Origin: an uncultured Clostridia bacterium
Lineage (GTDB): Bacteria; Bacillota; Clostridia; Lachnospirales; Lachnospiraceae
Length of the DNA: 31,901 nt
Direction: 5' to 3'
NCBI GenBank assembly: GCA_947304065.1
Contig: CAMZAI010000004.1
Coordinates: 1 to 31,901, forward strand
Position numbers and translations under genes: made by a program. How positions within the stretch are numbered: position 1 is the stretch's first letter; each line of letters begins with the position of its first letter. Below, piece after piece: positions 17,647 to 25,658 of the stretch. Below the pieces are notes generated by a model that made no database searches, was not told the DNA's origin, and worked only from the letters and a program-made list of their open reading frames with translations.

Positions 17647-17664
17647 TATGCATTATTATACACT
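17647..17664. promoter_or_regulatory. Candidate ARG box (ArgR/AhrC operator) over the argC -10
   Basis: The 18 bases follow the ARG-box pattern TNTGAATWWWWATTCANW with two mismatches, as TGCAT-TATT-ATACA in the core. They cover the -10 hexamer of the argC promoter, where a repressor would block transcription. A weaker second copy (CGCAT-AAAT-ATTAA) lies at 17692-17705, centred 43 bases away, about four helical turns. Paired boxes are usual for ArgR. Confidence 0.55.
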
Positions 17665-17682
17665 ATTATTTGCATATTTCAA
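17655..17682 (-). promoter_or_regulatory. Sigma-A promoter of the arginine operon
   Basis: On the minus strand TTGAAA (17677-17682) and a perfect TATAAT (17655-17660) are 16 bases apart. The start of transcription would be near 17648, about 48 bases before argC. This is the best promoter match in the window. Confidence 0.75.
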
Positions 17683-17739
17683 GTATATTTTCGCATAAAT
17701 ATTAATTTGCATTTCTGCCAGTTTTTGTACATTTTTAAA

Positions 17740-17762
17740 GGGCCGCCTCAAAGAGACGGCCC
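17740..17762 (-). terminator. Rho-independent terminator after the aspartate-family operon
   Basis: GGGCCGCCTC and GAGACGGCCC pair with one mismatch around an AAA loop, 19 bases past the aminotransferase stop codon. The T-run on the minus strand is short (TTT), so termination may be incomplete. Confidence 0.6.
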
Positions 17763-17780
17763 CTGATATAAAATGTATAA

Positions 17781-18968
17781 TTATTTACCGTATTCTTCCG
17801 CGAGCGCCTTGAACGCGGGCAGCGATCTTTCGATCATCGCATAGTCCACGCAGTAGGCGATGCGTACATAGCCTGCACAGCCGAATGTCGAACCCGGAAC
17901 GATGAGCAGTCTGTGCTCCTTTGCCTTTGCGACAAAGGCCTTGTCATCGGGCTCGAAAGCCTTAACAAACAGGTAGAACGCGCCCTCGGGCTTGATGCAC
18001 TCGTAGCCGTACTCGCTGAGCTTCGAATAGAGAAGCTCCCTGTTGCGGTTATAGATGCCGATATCGACCGAAGCGTCCAGACACTTCGAAACCACAAGCT
18101 GCGCTACCGAAGGAGCGTTTACAAAGCCCAGAATTCGGGTAGCTACGCCTGCTGCCGCGAAGATATCCGCGTAGTCGTCGATCTCCGACGGAATAACCAG
18201 GTAACCGATACGGTCGCCGGGCAGCGAGAGCGACTTGCTGAAGCTGTAGCCGACAATGGTATTGCGGTAGATCGTAGGGATGTAAGGAACCTCAACGCCG
18301 TCAAACGCGAGCTCTCTGTAGGGCTCATCCGAGAGAATGTAGATCGGAGCGCCGAACTCCTTCTGCTTCTTCTCAAGGATCGCCGCGATCTTCTCAAGAG
18401 TATCTCTCGAATAAACAACGCCTGTAGGGTTGTTCGGGGAATTGATGATAACGATCCTCGTAAGGGCCGTGATCCTTGCCTCGAATTCGTCGAGCTTGGG
18501 CTGGAAGGACGATGTATCGGGTGAGATCTCGATCAGCTTGCCGTCGAAATTGCTCACATAGTTCCTGTATTCGCCGAAGAAAGGAGCAAAGGTGATAACC
18601 TCGTCGCCCGCATTGAGCAGGGTCTTCATGATGACGTTCATACCGCCGGCGGCGCCGACCGTCATGATGATATTGCTCTCGGTGAATGCGGTGCCGAAAC
18701 GGGAATTGATGCTCTTCGCGATCGCGGAGCGCACCTCCTCGTAGCCTGCATTCGACATATAGCCGTGTGTGTAATTTGCGCCGTACGAATCCGGAATGCT
18801 CTTTAAAGCTTCCGCAACCTCCTTCGGAGGCTCAACGCTCGGGTTGCCGAGGCTGAAATCATAAACGTTCTCTTTGCCGTAAACGGCAGCCATTTTCTTG
18901 CCTTCCTCGAACATCGCGCGGATCGCGGAGCTGTTCTTTACAAGGCTTTCCATCTTTTTGGAGATCAT
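17781..18968 (-). CDS. Class I PLP-dependent aminotransferase, probable aspartate aminotransferase
   Basis: This 395-residue fold-type I aminotransferase has YDFSLGNPSVEPP near the N terminus, VGAAGGMNVIMKTLLNAGDEV, INSPNNPTGVVYS (the NNPTG motif), ILSDEPYRELAFDG (Asp and Tyr at the PLP site) and YSFSKSLSLPGDRIGYLV with the PLP-binding Lys near residue 245. AAAGGG precedes the ATG at 18968. It is last in the ACT-hom-lysC operon, 26 bases after lysC. It would make or use aspartate, the precursor for the two enzymes encoded upstream. Substrate choice is inferred from context; a broader amino donor range is possible. Confidence 0.85.
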   Translation of the reverse strand: MISKKMESLVKNSSAIRAMFEEGKKMAAVYGKENVYDFSLGNPSVEPPKEVAEALKSIPDSYGANYTHGYMSNAGYEEVRSAIAKSINSRFGTAFTESNIIMTVGAAGGMNVIMKTLLNAGDEVITFAPFFGEYRNYVSNFDGKLIEISPDTSSFQPKLDEFEARITALTRIVIINSPNNPTGVVYSRDTLEKIAAILEKKQKEFGAPIYILSDEPYRELAFDGVEVPYIPTIYRNTIVGYSFSKSLSLPGDRIGYLVIPSEIDDYADIFAAAGVATRILGFVNAPSVAQLVVSKCLDASVDIGIYNRNRELLYSKLSEYGYECIKPEGAFYLFVKAFEPDDKAFVAKAKEHRLLIVPGSTFGCAGYVRIAYCVDYAMIERSLPAFKALAEEYGK

Positions 18969-18994
18969 CTTTATTCCCTTTCGGATAAATCACA

Positions 18995-19477
18995 TTATTT
19001 TGCGGCGTTAATGAACATATCGTGGATAGCGTTCATCGCCTGCTCGGTGTACTGCTCGTCAATGAGTACGGAGATCTTGATCTCGGATGTGGAGATCATC
19101 TGGATGTTGATGCCTGCATCGTAGAGAGCCTCGAACATCTTCGCAGCAACGCCGGCGTTCGAAACCATGCCCGCGCCTACTACGGAAACCTTTGATACAT
19201 TGCGGTCTACATCGATCTTTTCGCAGATAAGGCTTGTCTGTCTGTGCTGCTCCATAACCGAGAGCGCTTCATCAAGATTGTCGGTCGATACGGTAAAGCT
19301 GATATCCTTTGTACCGTCATGTCCTACAGACTGCAGGATAACGTCAACATTGATGTTGTGATGTGCAAGATGATTGAAGAGTTTGAAAGCGACTCCGGGC
19401 TGGTCCTGAAGACCGCACACTGCGATGAGCGCGATATTTTTGTCGCAGGCAACACCGCTGACAAGCATTTTTTCCAT
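18995..19477 (-). CDS. Possible internal translation product of lysC (ACT-domain beta subunit)
   Basis: Inside lysC, an in-frame ATG at 19477 (Met245, MEKMLVSGV) has GGAG nine bases upstream. It would yield a 160-residue protein consisting of just the two ACT domains. B. subtilis aspartokinase II is an alpha2beta2 enzyme whose roughly 17 kDa beta subunit arises in this way from the same place. The site is seen; its use is inferred. Confidence 0.5.
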   Translation of the reverse strand: MEKMLVSGVACDKNIALIAVCGLQDQPGVAFKLFNHLAHHNINVDVILQSVGHDGTKDISFTVSTDNLDEALSVMEQHRQTSLICEKIDVDRNVSKVSVVGAGMVSNAGVAAKMFEALYDAGINIQMISTSEIKISVLIDEQYTEQAMNAIHDMFINAAK

Positions 19478-20209
19478 TTTAGCATTCTCCTTTACTATTG
19501 TTCCTTCATTCGTATTCAGACTTGAGCGTACAACAAGCTGTACGCCGTATTTTTTAGCCATTTCGACGGAGCGGTTATGAAGCACTCCCGCACCTAAGGA
19601 CGCCAGCTCGAGCATCTCGTCGTAAGTGATCTCGCCGAGCTTCTGCGCATCGTGCACGATCCTCGGATCCGCTGTGTATACGCCGTCAACGTCCGTGTAG
19701 ATCTCGCATTTGTCAGCCTTTAAGACAGCCGCGAGCGCAACCGCCGTGGTATCCGAACCTCCGCGGCCGAGCGTCGTTACATTGTCAAACTTGTCAACGC
19801 CCTGGAATCCCGTGATCAGAACGATCTTCCTCGAATCCAGTTCTGCCCTGATCCTCTCAACATCGATGCTCCTGAGTCTCGCATTCGTATAATCCGAGGT
19901 CGTATGCATCGCAACCTGGAACGCGTTCAGCGATACAGCGGGGACTCCGAGCTGGGCCATCGCCATCGCCATCAGCGAAACGGATATCTGCTCGCCGACG
20001 CTCACCAGCATATCAAGCTCACGCTTCGGAGGGTTCGGGTTGATGTCCTTCGCCTTCGCGATCAGCTCATCGGTAGATTTGCCCATCGCGGAAAGGACTA
20101 CGACAACGTCATTGCCCTGCTGGTACTCTTCGATACAGCGTTTGGCAACGTTAAAGATGCGTTCCTTGTTTCCGACGGAAGTTCCGCCAAACTTTTTAAC
20201 TACTAACAT
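18995..20209 (-). CDS. lysC: Aspartate kinase with C-terminal ACT domains
   Basis: This 404-residue enzyme performs the first step to lysine, threonine and methionine. VKKFGGTSVGNKERI is the kinase signature, with GFQGVDKFDNVTTLGRGGSDTTAVALA and YTDVDGVYTADPRIV further on. Two ACT domains follow (about 255-404; QPGVAFKLFNHLAHHNINVDVI, then GMVSNAGVAAKMFEALYDAGINIQMIS), giving feedback control. GGAGAAAGAG precedes the start. Length and domain order match the B. subtilis LysC (aspartokinase II) type, which makes a second short subunit from an internal start. A matching internal site is present here and is listed separately. It sits 15 bases after hom. Confidence 0.96.
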   Translation of the reverse strand: MLVVKKFGGTSVGNKERIFNVAKRCIEEYQQGNDVVVVLSAMGKSTDELIAKAKDINPNPPKRELDMLVSVGEQISVSLMAMAMAQLGVPAVSLNAFQVAMHTTSDYTNARLRSIDVERIRAELDSRKIVLITGFQGVDKFDNVTTLGRGGSDTTAVALAAVLKADKCEIYTDVDGVYTADPRIVHDAQKLGEITYDEMLELASLGAGVLHNRSVEMAKKYGVQLVVRSSLNTNEGTIVKENAKMEKMLVSGVACDKNIALIAVCGLQDQPGVAFKLFNHLAHHNINVDVILQSVGHDGTKDISFTVSTDNLDEALSVMEQHRQTSLICEKIDVDRNVSKVSVVGAGMVSNAGVAAKMFEALYDAGINIQMISTSEIKISVLIDEQYTEQAMNAIHDMFINAAK

Positions 20210-20224
20210 GTCTCTTTCTCCTAT

Positions 20225-21433
20225 TTATTTATACTTGAAATCGCAGCGTATTCTGTTAATAACGTGCAGATCCTTTGAAAGTTCTTCAAAATCGGCCTCG
20301 CGGATATAATCCGTTACAAAGCCGTACTCGGAAGGAATGCCCGCGTCGACCACTTCGCCGATGCCGAACGCCTTATTGGCCTTGTCTGCCTCTTCGGCGG
20401 GAACACGGATAAAGAATCTGAAGCGCATCGTGTCCTTCGGTTCGGGCTTGAGCTTCTTCTCATCCCAGATCGTATCAACGGTCACGCCCTTATGCTTCGC
20501 AGCCTGGATCATGTCTGCCACAACGGCGCTCGCGGTCGGGAGCTTGCCGGCTCCGCTTCCGTAGAACATCAGGTCGCCGACCGCATTGCCCTTTACCATG
20601 ATGGCGTTGAATACGCCGTTGATAAAGTAGAGCTGCGAATTGCTCCTGATCATAACGGGCGCTACCATCGCGTAGGTCTTGCCCGCCTCGCGCTTGGTGA
20701 GCGAGAGAAGCTTTATATTGGCCTTAAGCTTCTTCGCATAAGCGATATCGGCCGCCGTGATCTTCGTAATGCCTTCTGTATAAATGTCCTCGCAGTCTAT
20801 CTGCGCCCTGTTGGCCAGTGAAGCAAGGATAGATGTCTTTCTCGCCGCATCGAGACCTTCGATGTCCGCCGCTGGATTGCGCTCAGCGTAACCGTTTGCC
20901 TGAGCCTCGGCAAGCGCCTCGTCGAAATCCATTCCGACATCGCGCATTCGCGTCAGAATATAGTTCGTGGTGCCGTTTACGATACCCCTGATCTCAAGGA
21001 TCTCATCAGCCGTGAGAGCGTTGTTCAGAGGTCTGATGATCGGGATTCCGCCGCCTACGCTGGCCTCGAAGAAATAACTGCATTTGTGCTCGCGGGCGAT
21101 CCTCAGCAGCTCGGCTCCGTGCTTCGATACGAGCTCCTTGTTCGAGGTGCAGACTGATTTGCCTGCCTCGAGCGCCGCCTTCGAGAATTCGTACGCGGGA
21201 TGCTCACCGCCCATAACTTCCGCTACAACCCTTACCTCGGGGTCGTTCAGTATATCGTTAAAATCATGCGTAAGTACTTTCTCAACGTCCTGTCCCGGGA
21301 AATCCCGAAGATCAAGGACATACTTTATCTCGAGATGTTCTCCGACTCCCTGCGCAATGTAGTCGGCGTTCATCTTCAATACTTCGTATACGCCCGAGCC
21401 TACCGTTCCGTATCCTAAAATCGCAACCTTCAT
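20225..21433 (-). CDS. hom: Homoserine dehydrogenase
   Basis: This 402-residue oxidoreductase reduces aspartate semialdehyde to homoserine. AILGYGTVGSGVYEVL is the Rossmann NAD(P) loop. VVAEVMGGEHPAYEFSKAALEAGKSVCTSNKELV follows, then FFEASVGGGIPIIRPL and IRGIVNGTTNYILTRM, family hallmarks. The NPAADIEGLDAARKTSILA segment carries catalytic Asp/Lys residues. The C-terminal part (about 330-402) looks like a short ACT-like regulatory region. AGGAGGAAAG stands upstream of the ATG at 21433. It lies 9 bases after the ACT-protein gene, an arrangement common in Firmicutes. Confidence 0.95.
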   Translation of the reverse strand: MKVAILGYGTVGSGVYEVLKMNADYIAQGVGEHLEIKYVLDLRDFPGQDVEKVLTHDFNDILNDPEVRVVAEVMGGEHPAYEFSKAALEAGKSVCTSNKELVSKHGAELLRIAREHKCSYFFEASVGGGIPIIRPLNNALTADEILEIRGIVNGTTNYILTRMRDVGMDFDEALAEAQANGYAERNPAADIEGLDAARKTSILASLANRAQIDCEDIYTEGITKITAADIAYAKKLKANIKLLSLTKREAGKTYAMVAPVMIRSNSQLYFINGVFNAIMVKGNAVGDLMFYGSGAGKLPTASAVVADMIQAAKHKGVTVDTIWDEKKLKPEPKDTMRFRFFIRVPAEEADKANKAFGIGEVVDAGIPSEYGFVTDYIREADFEELSKDLHVINRIRCDFKYK

Positions 21434-21442
21434 ACTTTCCTC

Positions 21443-21886
21443 CTACTCTCTTCCGAGTATCTTTAATGAGCTGACGCCCCTCTTACGGCCGATCGCGCTC
21501 AGAATATCGTTCACGTCTTTCGTGTCCGGCAATATCTCCATGCCGATCGTGATAGCCGCGATACCCCCGATGGGGATAGACTGATGTATCGTGAGGATAT
21601 TCGCACGGCACTTCGCGATGCAGTCAAGCACCTCCGAAAGCAGTCCGGGCTCATCGTCGAGCTGCATCATGATATTAATGGTCTTTCCGCGGTTGCTCTC
21701 ATGGAACGGGAAAATGTCGTCCTTATACTTATAGAACGAGCTCCTGCTGATGTCGACCACCGCAGTGGCCTCCTGCACGGTCATGACCTTCTCCGAATCG
21801 AGCAGTCTCTTCGCCTCGATAACCTTCAGCAATACCTCGGGCACCGCTTTTTCGCGCACCAGGTAATAGCGTTCACTGCTGTCCAT
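21443..21886 (-). CDS. ACT-domain protein, UPF0735 / PheB type
   Basis: This is a 147-residue putative regulator. An upstream in-frame start reaches 21949, but the ATG at 21886 (MDSSERYYLVREKAVPEVLLKVIEAK) matches the usual N terminus of this family and has a GGAGGAGAAGG ribosome site. A helix-turn-helix-like region (VQEATAVVDISRSSFYKYKDDIFPF, about 36-60) is followed by an ACT domain (about 70-147; INIMMQLDDEPGLLSEVLDCIA, then NILTIHQSIPIGGIAAITIGME). Genes of this type regularly precede hom, so an amino-acid-sensing role over this operon is likely, but the function is not established. First gene of the aspartate-family operon. Confidence 0.88.
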   Translation of the reverse strand: MDSSERYYLVREKAVPEVLLKVIEAKRLLDSEKVMTVQEATAVVDISRSSFYKYKDDIFPFHESNRGKTINIMMQLDDEPGLLSEVLDCIAKCRANILTIHQSIPIGGIAAITIGMEILPDTKDVNDILSAIGRKRGVSSLKILGRE

Positions 21887-22006
21887 CCGTACCTTCTCCT
21901 CCTCTATTATTACTCCCGGGCAAGCAAAAGGCCTGTCTTTATCAGTCATGACAAAAGCAACCTCAATGTATGTCTGTGAAACACATTTGTCCGCAAGTCA
22001 AAGAGT

Positions 22007-22035
22007 ATGTTAACACATGCTCCCGATAAAGGCAA
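22007..22035 (-). promoter_or_regulatory. Candidate promoter of the ACT-hom-lysC operon
   Basis: On the minus strand TTGCCT (22030-22035) lies 17 bases before TAACAT (22007-22012), which has an extended TGT in front. The leader would be about 115 bases. I found no T-box, lysine riboswitch or attenuator-like hairpin in it. Confidence 0.4.
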
Positions 22036-22056
22036 GCCCAAGTTTTTATTTTTTTA

Positions 22057-23328
22057 TTAATGCATCAGTTTTTTAACTTCTTCCACGGCCGCATCGATCT
22101 GATTGTCATGATCGCGCAGCTCGATATTGATCTTTTCGAGCCCCTCTTCAAGCTCTACGACCACGTCGGGCGTAATGCCTGTTCCGTGGATGCAGACGCC
22201 GTTGGGGGTAAAATATCTCGATGAAGTAAGCTTAACGCCCGATCCGTCATACATGATCGGGATTACCGACTGTACAATGCCCTTACCGAAGCTCTGGGTT
22301 CCCACTATGACTGCCTTGCCGTAATCCTGAAGCGCGCCGGAGAATATCTCGGAAGCGCTGGCCGAATTGCCGTTTACGATAACTGCGATCGGGATGTCGA
22401 CCGTATCCGTTGTCTCGGCGTACTCATACGCCTTGCGTCCGTACTTGTCCTCGGTATAAACGAGGAGCGAGCCCTTCGGAAGGATGCGGTCGAGCATGTC
22501 GCAGACAATATTGTAAAGTCCGCCGGGATTGTTCCTTATATCCACAACAAGGCCCTTCATGCCCTTCTTCTGAAGGTCGGCGATCGCTGCGCTGAACTGT
22601 TCTGCCGTGGTCTCCTCAAATTCGGAAACAAGGATATAGCCGATCTTGTCGTCGAGCATCTTATACGAAACGAATTCTACTTCGATCCTGGCTCTCGTAA
22701 CGGTAAATGTGATCTCTTCGCCGTCTCTTAAGATCGTGATGTTGACCGTGGTGCCCTCAAGGCCTTTGATCTTTGTGACAACGTCGCTCAAGTCCTCGCC
22801 GATCACGCTCTCGCCGTCGACGCCGACGATCTGGTCGCCCGAGCAGAGACCTGCGTTATATGCGGGAGAATTGGTAAAAGGAGTAACGATGGTCATGGCC
22901 TTTGTCGTCATGTCCTGACTGATGGTCGCGCCGATGCCGCTGTACACGCCGCTCGAACTCTCGAGCAGTGCCGAATACTCCTCGGGTGAATAATAAACCG
23001 AATAGGGATCGCCGAGCGAGGAAACGGCCGCATGGAGCATGGCGTCATACATCGCGTCCATGTCGATCTCGCCGTTGTAATAGTAATCCATGTACTGCAG
23101 GATCGTGTCCATCTTCTTATCGAAATCGGACTTGTCCTCAGCGTCGATCACAAGCGGATCCCTGTTTGCGATCGCAGCCGCCGATCCGGCATTTTCAAGG
23201 GTTTCGTCCGCTATCGTCTTTGCGGCTTTAAGTCCTTTATAAACGGTATGGTAGAAGAAAAAGCAGCCGACTACCACCAACAGCGTCAGCAGTAATCCGA
23301 GTAACAGATTTAAAAGACCTTTTTTCAT
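22057..23328 (-). CDS. S41-family C-terminal processing protease with PDZ domain
   Basis: This is a 423-residue CtpA/CtpB-type serine protease. The ATG at 23328 (MKKGLLNLLLG) has GGAG six bases upstream and beats the in-frame start at 23343. One N-terminal membrane segment (about 5-30) anchors it outside the cell. A PDZ domain (about 105-190; VYSGIGATISQD, AYNAGLCSGDQIVGVDGESV) precedes the protease. The Ser/Lys dyad is visible: the middle Ser of NSASASEI (about 322) and Lys of QSFGKG, 25 residues later. It follows the M23 peptidase gene by 21 bases. In Firmicutes such proteases often lie beside ftsEX and can process cell-wall hydrolases or sporulation proteins. The target here is unknown. 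Confidence 0.92.
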   Translation of the reverse strand: MKKGLLNLLLGLLLTLLVVVGCFFFYHTVYKGLKAAKTIADETLENAGSAAAIANRDPLVIDAEDKSDFDKKMDTILQYMDYYYNGEIDMDAMYDAMLHAAVSSLGDPYSVYYSPEEYSALLESSSGVYSGIGATISQDMTTKAMTIVTPFTNSPAYNAGLCSGDQIVGVDGESVIGEDLSDVVTKIKGLEGTTVNITILRDGEEITFTVTRARIEVEFVSYKMLDDKIGYILVSEFEETTAEQFSAAIADLQKKGMKGLVVDIRNNPGGLYNIVCDMLDRILPKGSLLVYTEDKYGRKAYEYAETTDTVDIPIAVIVNGNSASASEIFSGALQDYGKAVIVGTQSFGKGIVQSVIPIMYDGSGVKLTSSRYFTPNGVCIHGTGITPDVVVELEEGLEKINIELRDHDNQIDAAVEEVKKLMH

Positions 23329-23349
23329 AATATCTCCAATCAATGATCA

Positions 23350-24741
23350 TTATTCCAGATGCCCTATGTAGGGGTTCGGATCCACATAGGATCCGTTGAT
23401 CTGCACGCCGAAATGCAGATGCGGTCCGGTAGAAACACCGGTGGATCCGCACAGACCCAGCGTCTGTCCCTGTTTTACGTAATCGCCCACTTCGACCTTT
23501 ATCTTCGACATATGCAGATATGCGGTGACAAAACCGGGCTGATGCTCGACCTTTACGTAATTGCCCGCGGACGAGCTGTAGGTGGCCGCGATGACCTTAC
23601 CCGCAAGCACCGAAACGATCGGCGCTCCGAACTCTCCGCCGATGTCCCAGCCCTGGTGATAGGTGGATGCGCCCTTTGTCGGGGCCTTTCTGGGACCGAA
23701 CTTCGAATATGTCCTGTGATCGCCGGGCAGAGGCCAGATCATCTCATAAGGATCTGTCTCATCGGTCAGGACCACATAATTGATCGCGTCGGGATCGTAT
23801 ATCTTGTTCGTCGTGTTCTGCTTCTGATGCTCGGCGGCACGCTGCTCGGCAAGCCTGCGCTTTTCTTCCTCTTCCCTGAGCTTGTCCTCTTCCGCCTTTC
23901 TCTTCGATTCGAGCTCGGCCACTCGCTTCTCTTCCGCATCGAGAATGCTGTCTATCTCTTCTTCCTGTCCGGATATCTGATCGATATAGGTAAAGAGCAG
24001 TTCATCCTCGATACCCATCTTCTCGCAGAGTTCCTCGATCTGCGCCGCCTTCAGGTCGTAGAGTTCCTGGACCGTCTGCTGTTCGAGTTCCTCCTGCTCC
24101 TGCAGTGTCGAGAGATTGTCCAATGTTGCTTCAAGCACCGACTTCCGGTCCGAAACGATCTCGCAGGTCGTCGCGTAACGCTCCAGGAGGGCGTTGTCGT
24201 AAGCCTGTATGCTGGAGACGTATTCCAGCTGGTTCAGTATATCCGCGATGCTTCCCGAATTGAGGATAACGTCCAGATATGTGGTCTCGCCGTTCTCATA
24301 AATATATTTTACGCGCGCCTTCATGGTCGCATACTGATCGTCGCGCTGCTTTTCCGCACGCGTCAGATCCTCGACCGCGGTCTTTAAGTCTTCCTCGGTA
24401 GCTTCGATCTTCTCCTGAAGCTCGAATATGGTCAGCATTATCTCGTTCAGGCGCAGATCCAGCTCGCTGATGTACGCCTCGATGCTTTCTTTTTCTTTGC
24501 CGTATTCGGCAAGGAGCTCCTCGGATCGCTTCTTTGCGTCCTCGAGTTCCTGCTTGCGGGCACGGGCATCCTCGAGCTGTTTGTCGTAGGCGTCCTTTGC
24601 CTCTTTTATCTGCTTTTCGTAATCGCTTTTGACTTTGTCAAGCTTGCTCTCGTAATCCGAACCGAAGACGGCCGAAACAGGCGATGTCACGAATATCGCA
24701 AGCAGAAGCATTGCCAGGATCCTGTACAGATTCTTTTTCAT
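23350..24741 (-). CDS. Coiled-coil M23 peptidase (murein hydrolase activator, EnvC/PcsB-like context)
   Basis: This 463-residue secreted protein has a signal peptide (about 1-28), then a long charged coiled coil (about 30-290, many KxxLED/EEL heptads, with a RKAEEDKLREEEEKRRLAEQ stretch), then an M23/LytM domain (about 335-463). Metal-site residues are present: YHQGWDIGG (His, Asp) and HLHFGV (His-x-His), so the domain could be an active endopeptidase rather than a degenerate activator. The ATG at 24741 overlaps the ftsX stop by one base and has GAGGT upstream. FtsEX partners (EnvC, PcsB, CwlO) share the coiled-coil design, so this protein is the likely hydrolase controlled by FtsEX. Confidence 0.92.
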   Translation of the reverse strand: MKKNLYRILAMLLLAIFVTSPVSAVFGSDYESKLDKVKSDYEKQIKEAKDAYDKQLEDARARKQELEDAKKRSEELLAEYGKEKESIEAYISELDLRLNEIMLTIFELQEKIEATEEDLKTAVEDLTRAEKQRDDQYATMKARVKYIYENGETTYLDVILNSGSIADILNQLEYVSSIQAYDNALLERYATTCEIVSDRKSVLEATLDNLSTLQEQEELEQQTVQELYDLKAAQIEELCEKMGIEDELLFTYIDQISGQEEEIDSILDAEEKRVAELESKRKAEEDKLREEEEKRRLAEQRAAEHQKQNTTNKIYDPDAINYVVLTDETDPYEMIWPLPGDHRTYSKFGPRKAPTKGASTYHQGWDIGGEFGAPIVSVLAGKVIAATYSSSAGNYVKVEHQPGFVTAYLHMSKIKVEVGDYVKQGQTLGLCGSTGVSTGPHLHFGVQINGSYVDPNPYIGHLE

Positions 24742-25658
24742 CAATTGACCTCGATTTTCCTGAGCTGCTTACGCAGTGTAAACCGGCTGCTGATAAATCC
24801 GATGCCGATACCGATCGCAAGCGACGCGGGGATCAGAACCTTCATTACCGTTTCAACGTTTAGGAAACTTACCATATTGAACATGGTCGAGAATTTTTCG
24901 GCAAGCATGTTCGTGATCCTGATATAAGCCAGCCTGATGATGACCAGAGGTATCACCGCGCCTATTATTCCGATCAGAACGCCCTCGACCACGAAAGGTA
25001 TCTTGATAAAGAAATTCGAAGCGCCGATCAGCTTCATGATCGATATCTCCTCGCGGCGTACCGAAACGCCGGTCGAAACGGTCATGCCGATCAGGAACGC
25101 CGCTACAAAGAGCAGTATCGTGATGATGACCGCGGATCCGATCGTGATCACTTTGTTGAAGCCCGAGAGCGTATCGGCGATGCCTGCGGCGTCATTGCAC
25201 TTTCGCACTCCCGGAAGGCCCTTAACGAACCTTACGAGCGAGTCCTGCATCGCGACATCGTTCAGGTATACGGTGAACGATGCGCTGTCCTCGAGCGGGT
25301 TGTCGTCGCCGAAAGAGGATGCCAGCTCGGGTGAGAGCTTCGTATTCTTATAGTTCTCCCACGCCTGCTCGGCGGAAATATATTCAACCGTATGAACCTC
25401 GGCGCGCGTCATGATCTGCGCCCTGATCTCCTCGATCTGCTCATCCGTGATACCCTCGTCAAAGAACACGGTGATGCCGACATTGGTCTCGGCGTTCTTA
25501 ACTATATATTCAACGTTTGAGAGCATTATGTAAAATACTCCGAACAGGAACAGGCAGGCTGCCATCGTTCCGATAGACGCCAGTGAAAATGTCCTGTTGC
25601 GGAATATGCTCTTGATGCCCTGTCCGATACCGTAGAAGAAAGTGCTAATTTTTGGCAT
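24741..25658 (-). CDS. ftsX: Cell division ABC transporter permease-like protein FtsX
   Basis: This 305-residue membrane protein of the FtsEX complex transmits ATP hydrolysis to a cell-wall hydrolase. The ATG at 25658 (MPKISTFFYGIGQGIKSIFRN) follows AGGGGGG by 8 bases and overlaps ftsE by 14 bases; an in-frame start at 25694 is less likely. Topology: first span (about 23-45), an extracellular domain (about 50-175, including FFDEGITDEQIEEIRAQI), then three spans with the loop VSVRREEISIMKLIGASNFFIKIPF, typical of FtsX. Confidence 0.95.
   Translation of the reverse strand: MPKISTFFYGIGQGIKSIFRNRTFSLASIGTMAACLFLFGVFYIMLSNVEYIVKNAETNVGITVFFDEGITDEQIEEIRAQIMTRAEVHTVEYISAEQAWENYKNTKLSPELASSFGDDNPLEDSASFTVYLNDVAMQDSLVRFVKGLPGVRKCNDAAGIADTLSGFNKVITIGSAVIITILLFVAAFLIGMTVSTGVSVRREEISIMKLIGASNFFIKIPFVVEGVLIGIIGAVIPLVIIRLAYIRITNMLAEKFSTMFNMVSFLNVETVMKVLIPASLAIGIGIGFISSRFTLRKQLRKIEVN

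Noticed and set aside
21887..22056. T-box, lysine or other riboswitch ahead of the ACT-hom-lysC operon
   Set aside because: The leader is short and I could not find a specifier loop, a conserved T-box sequence or paired terminator/antiterminator hairpins.
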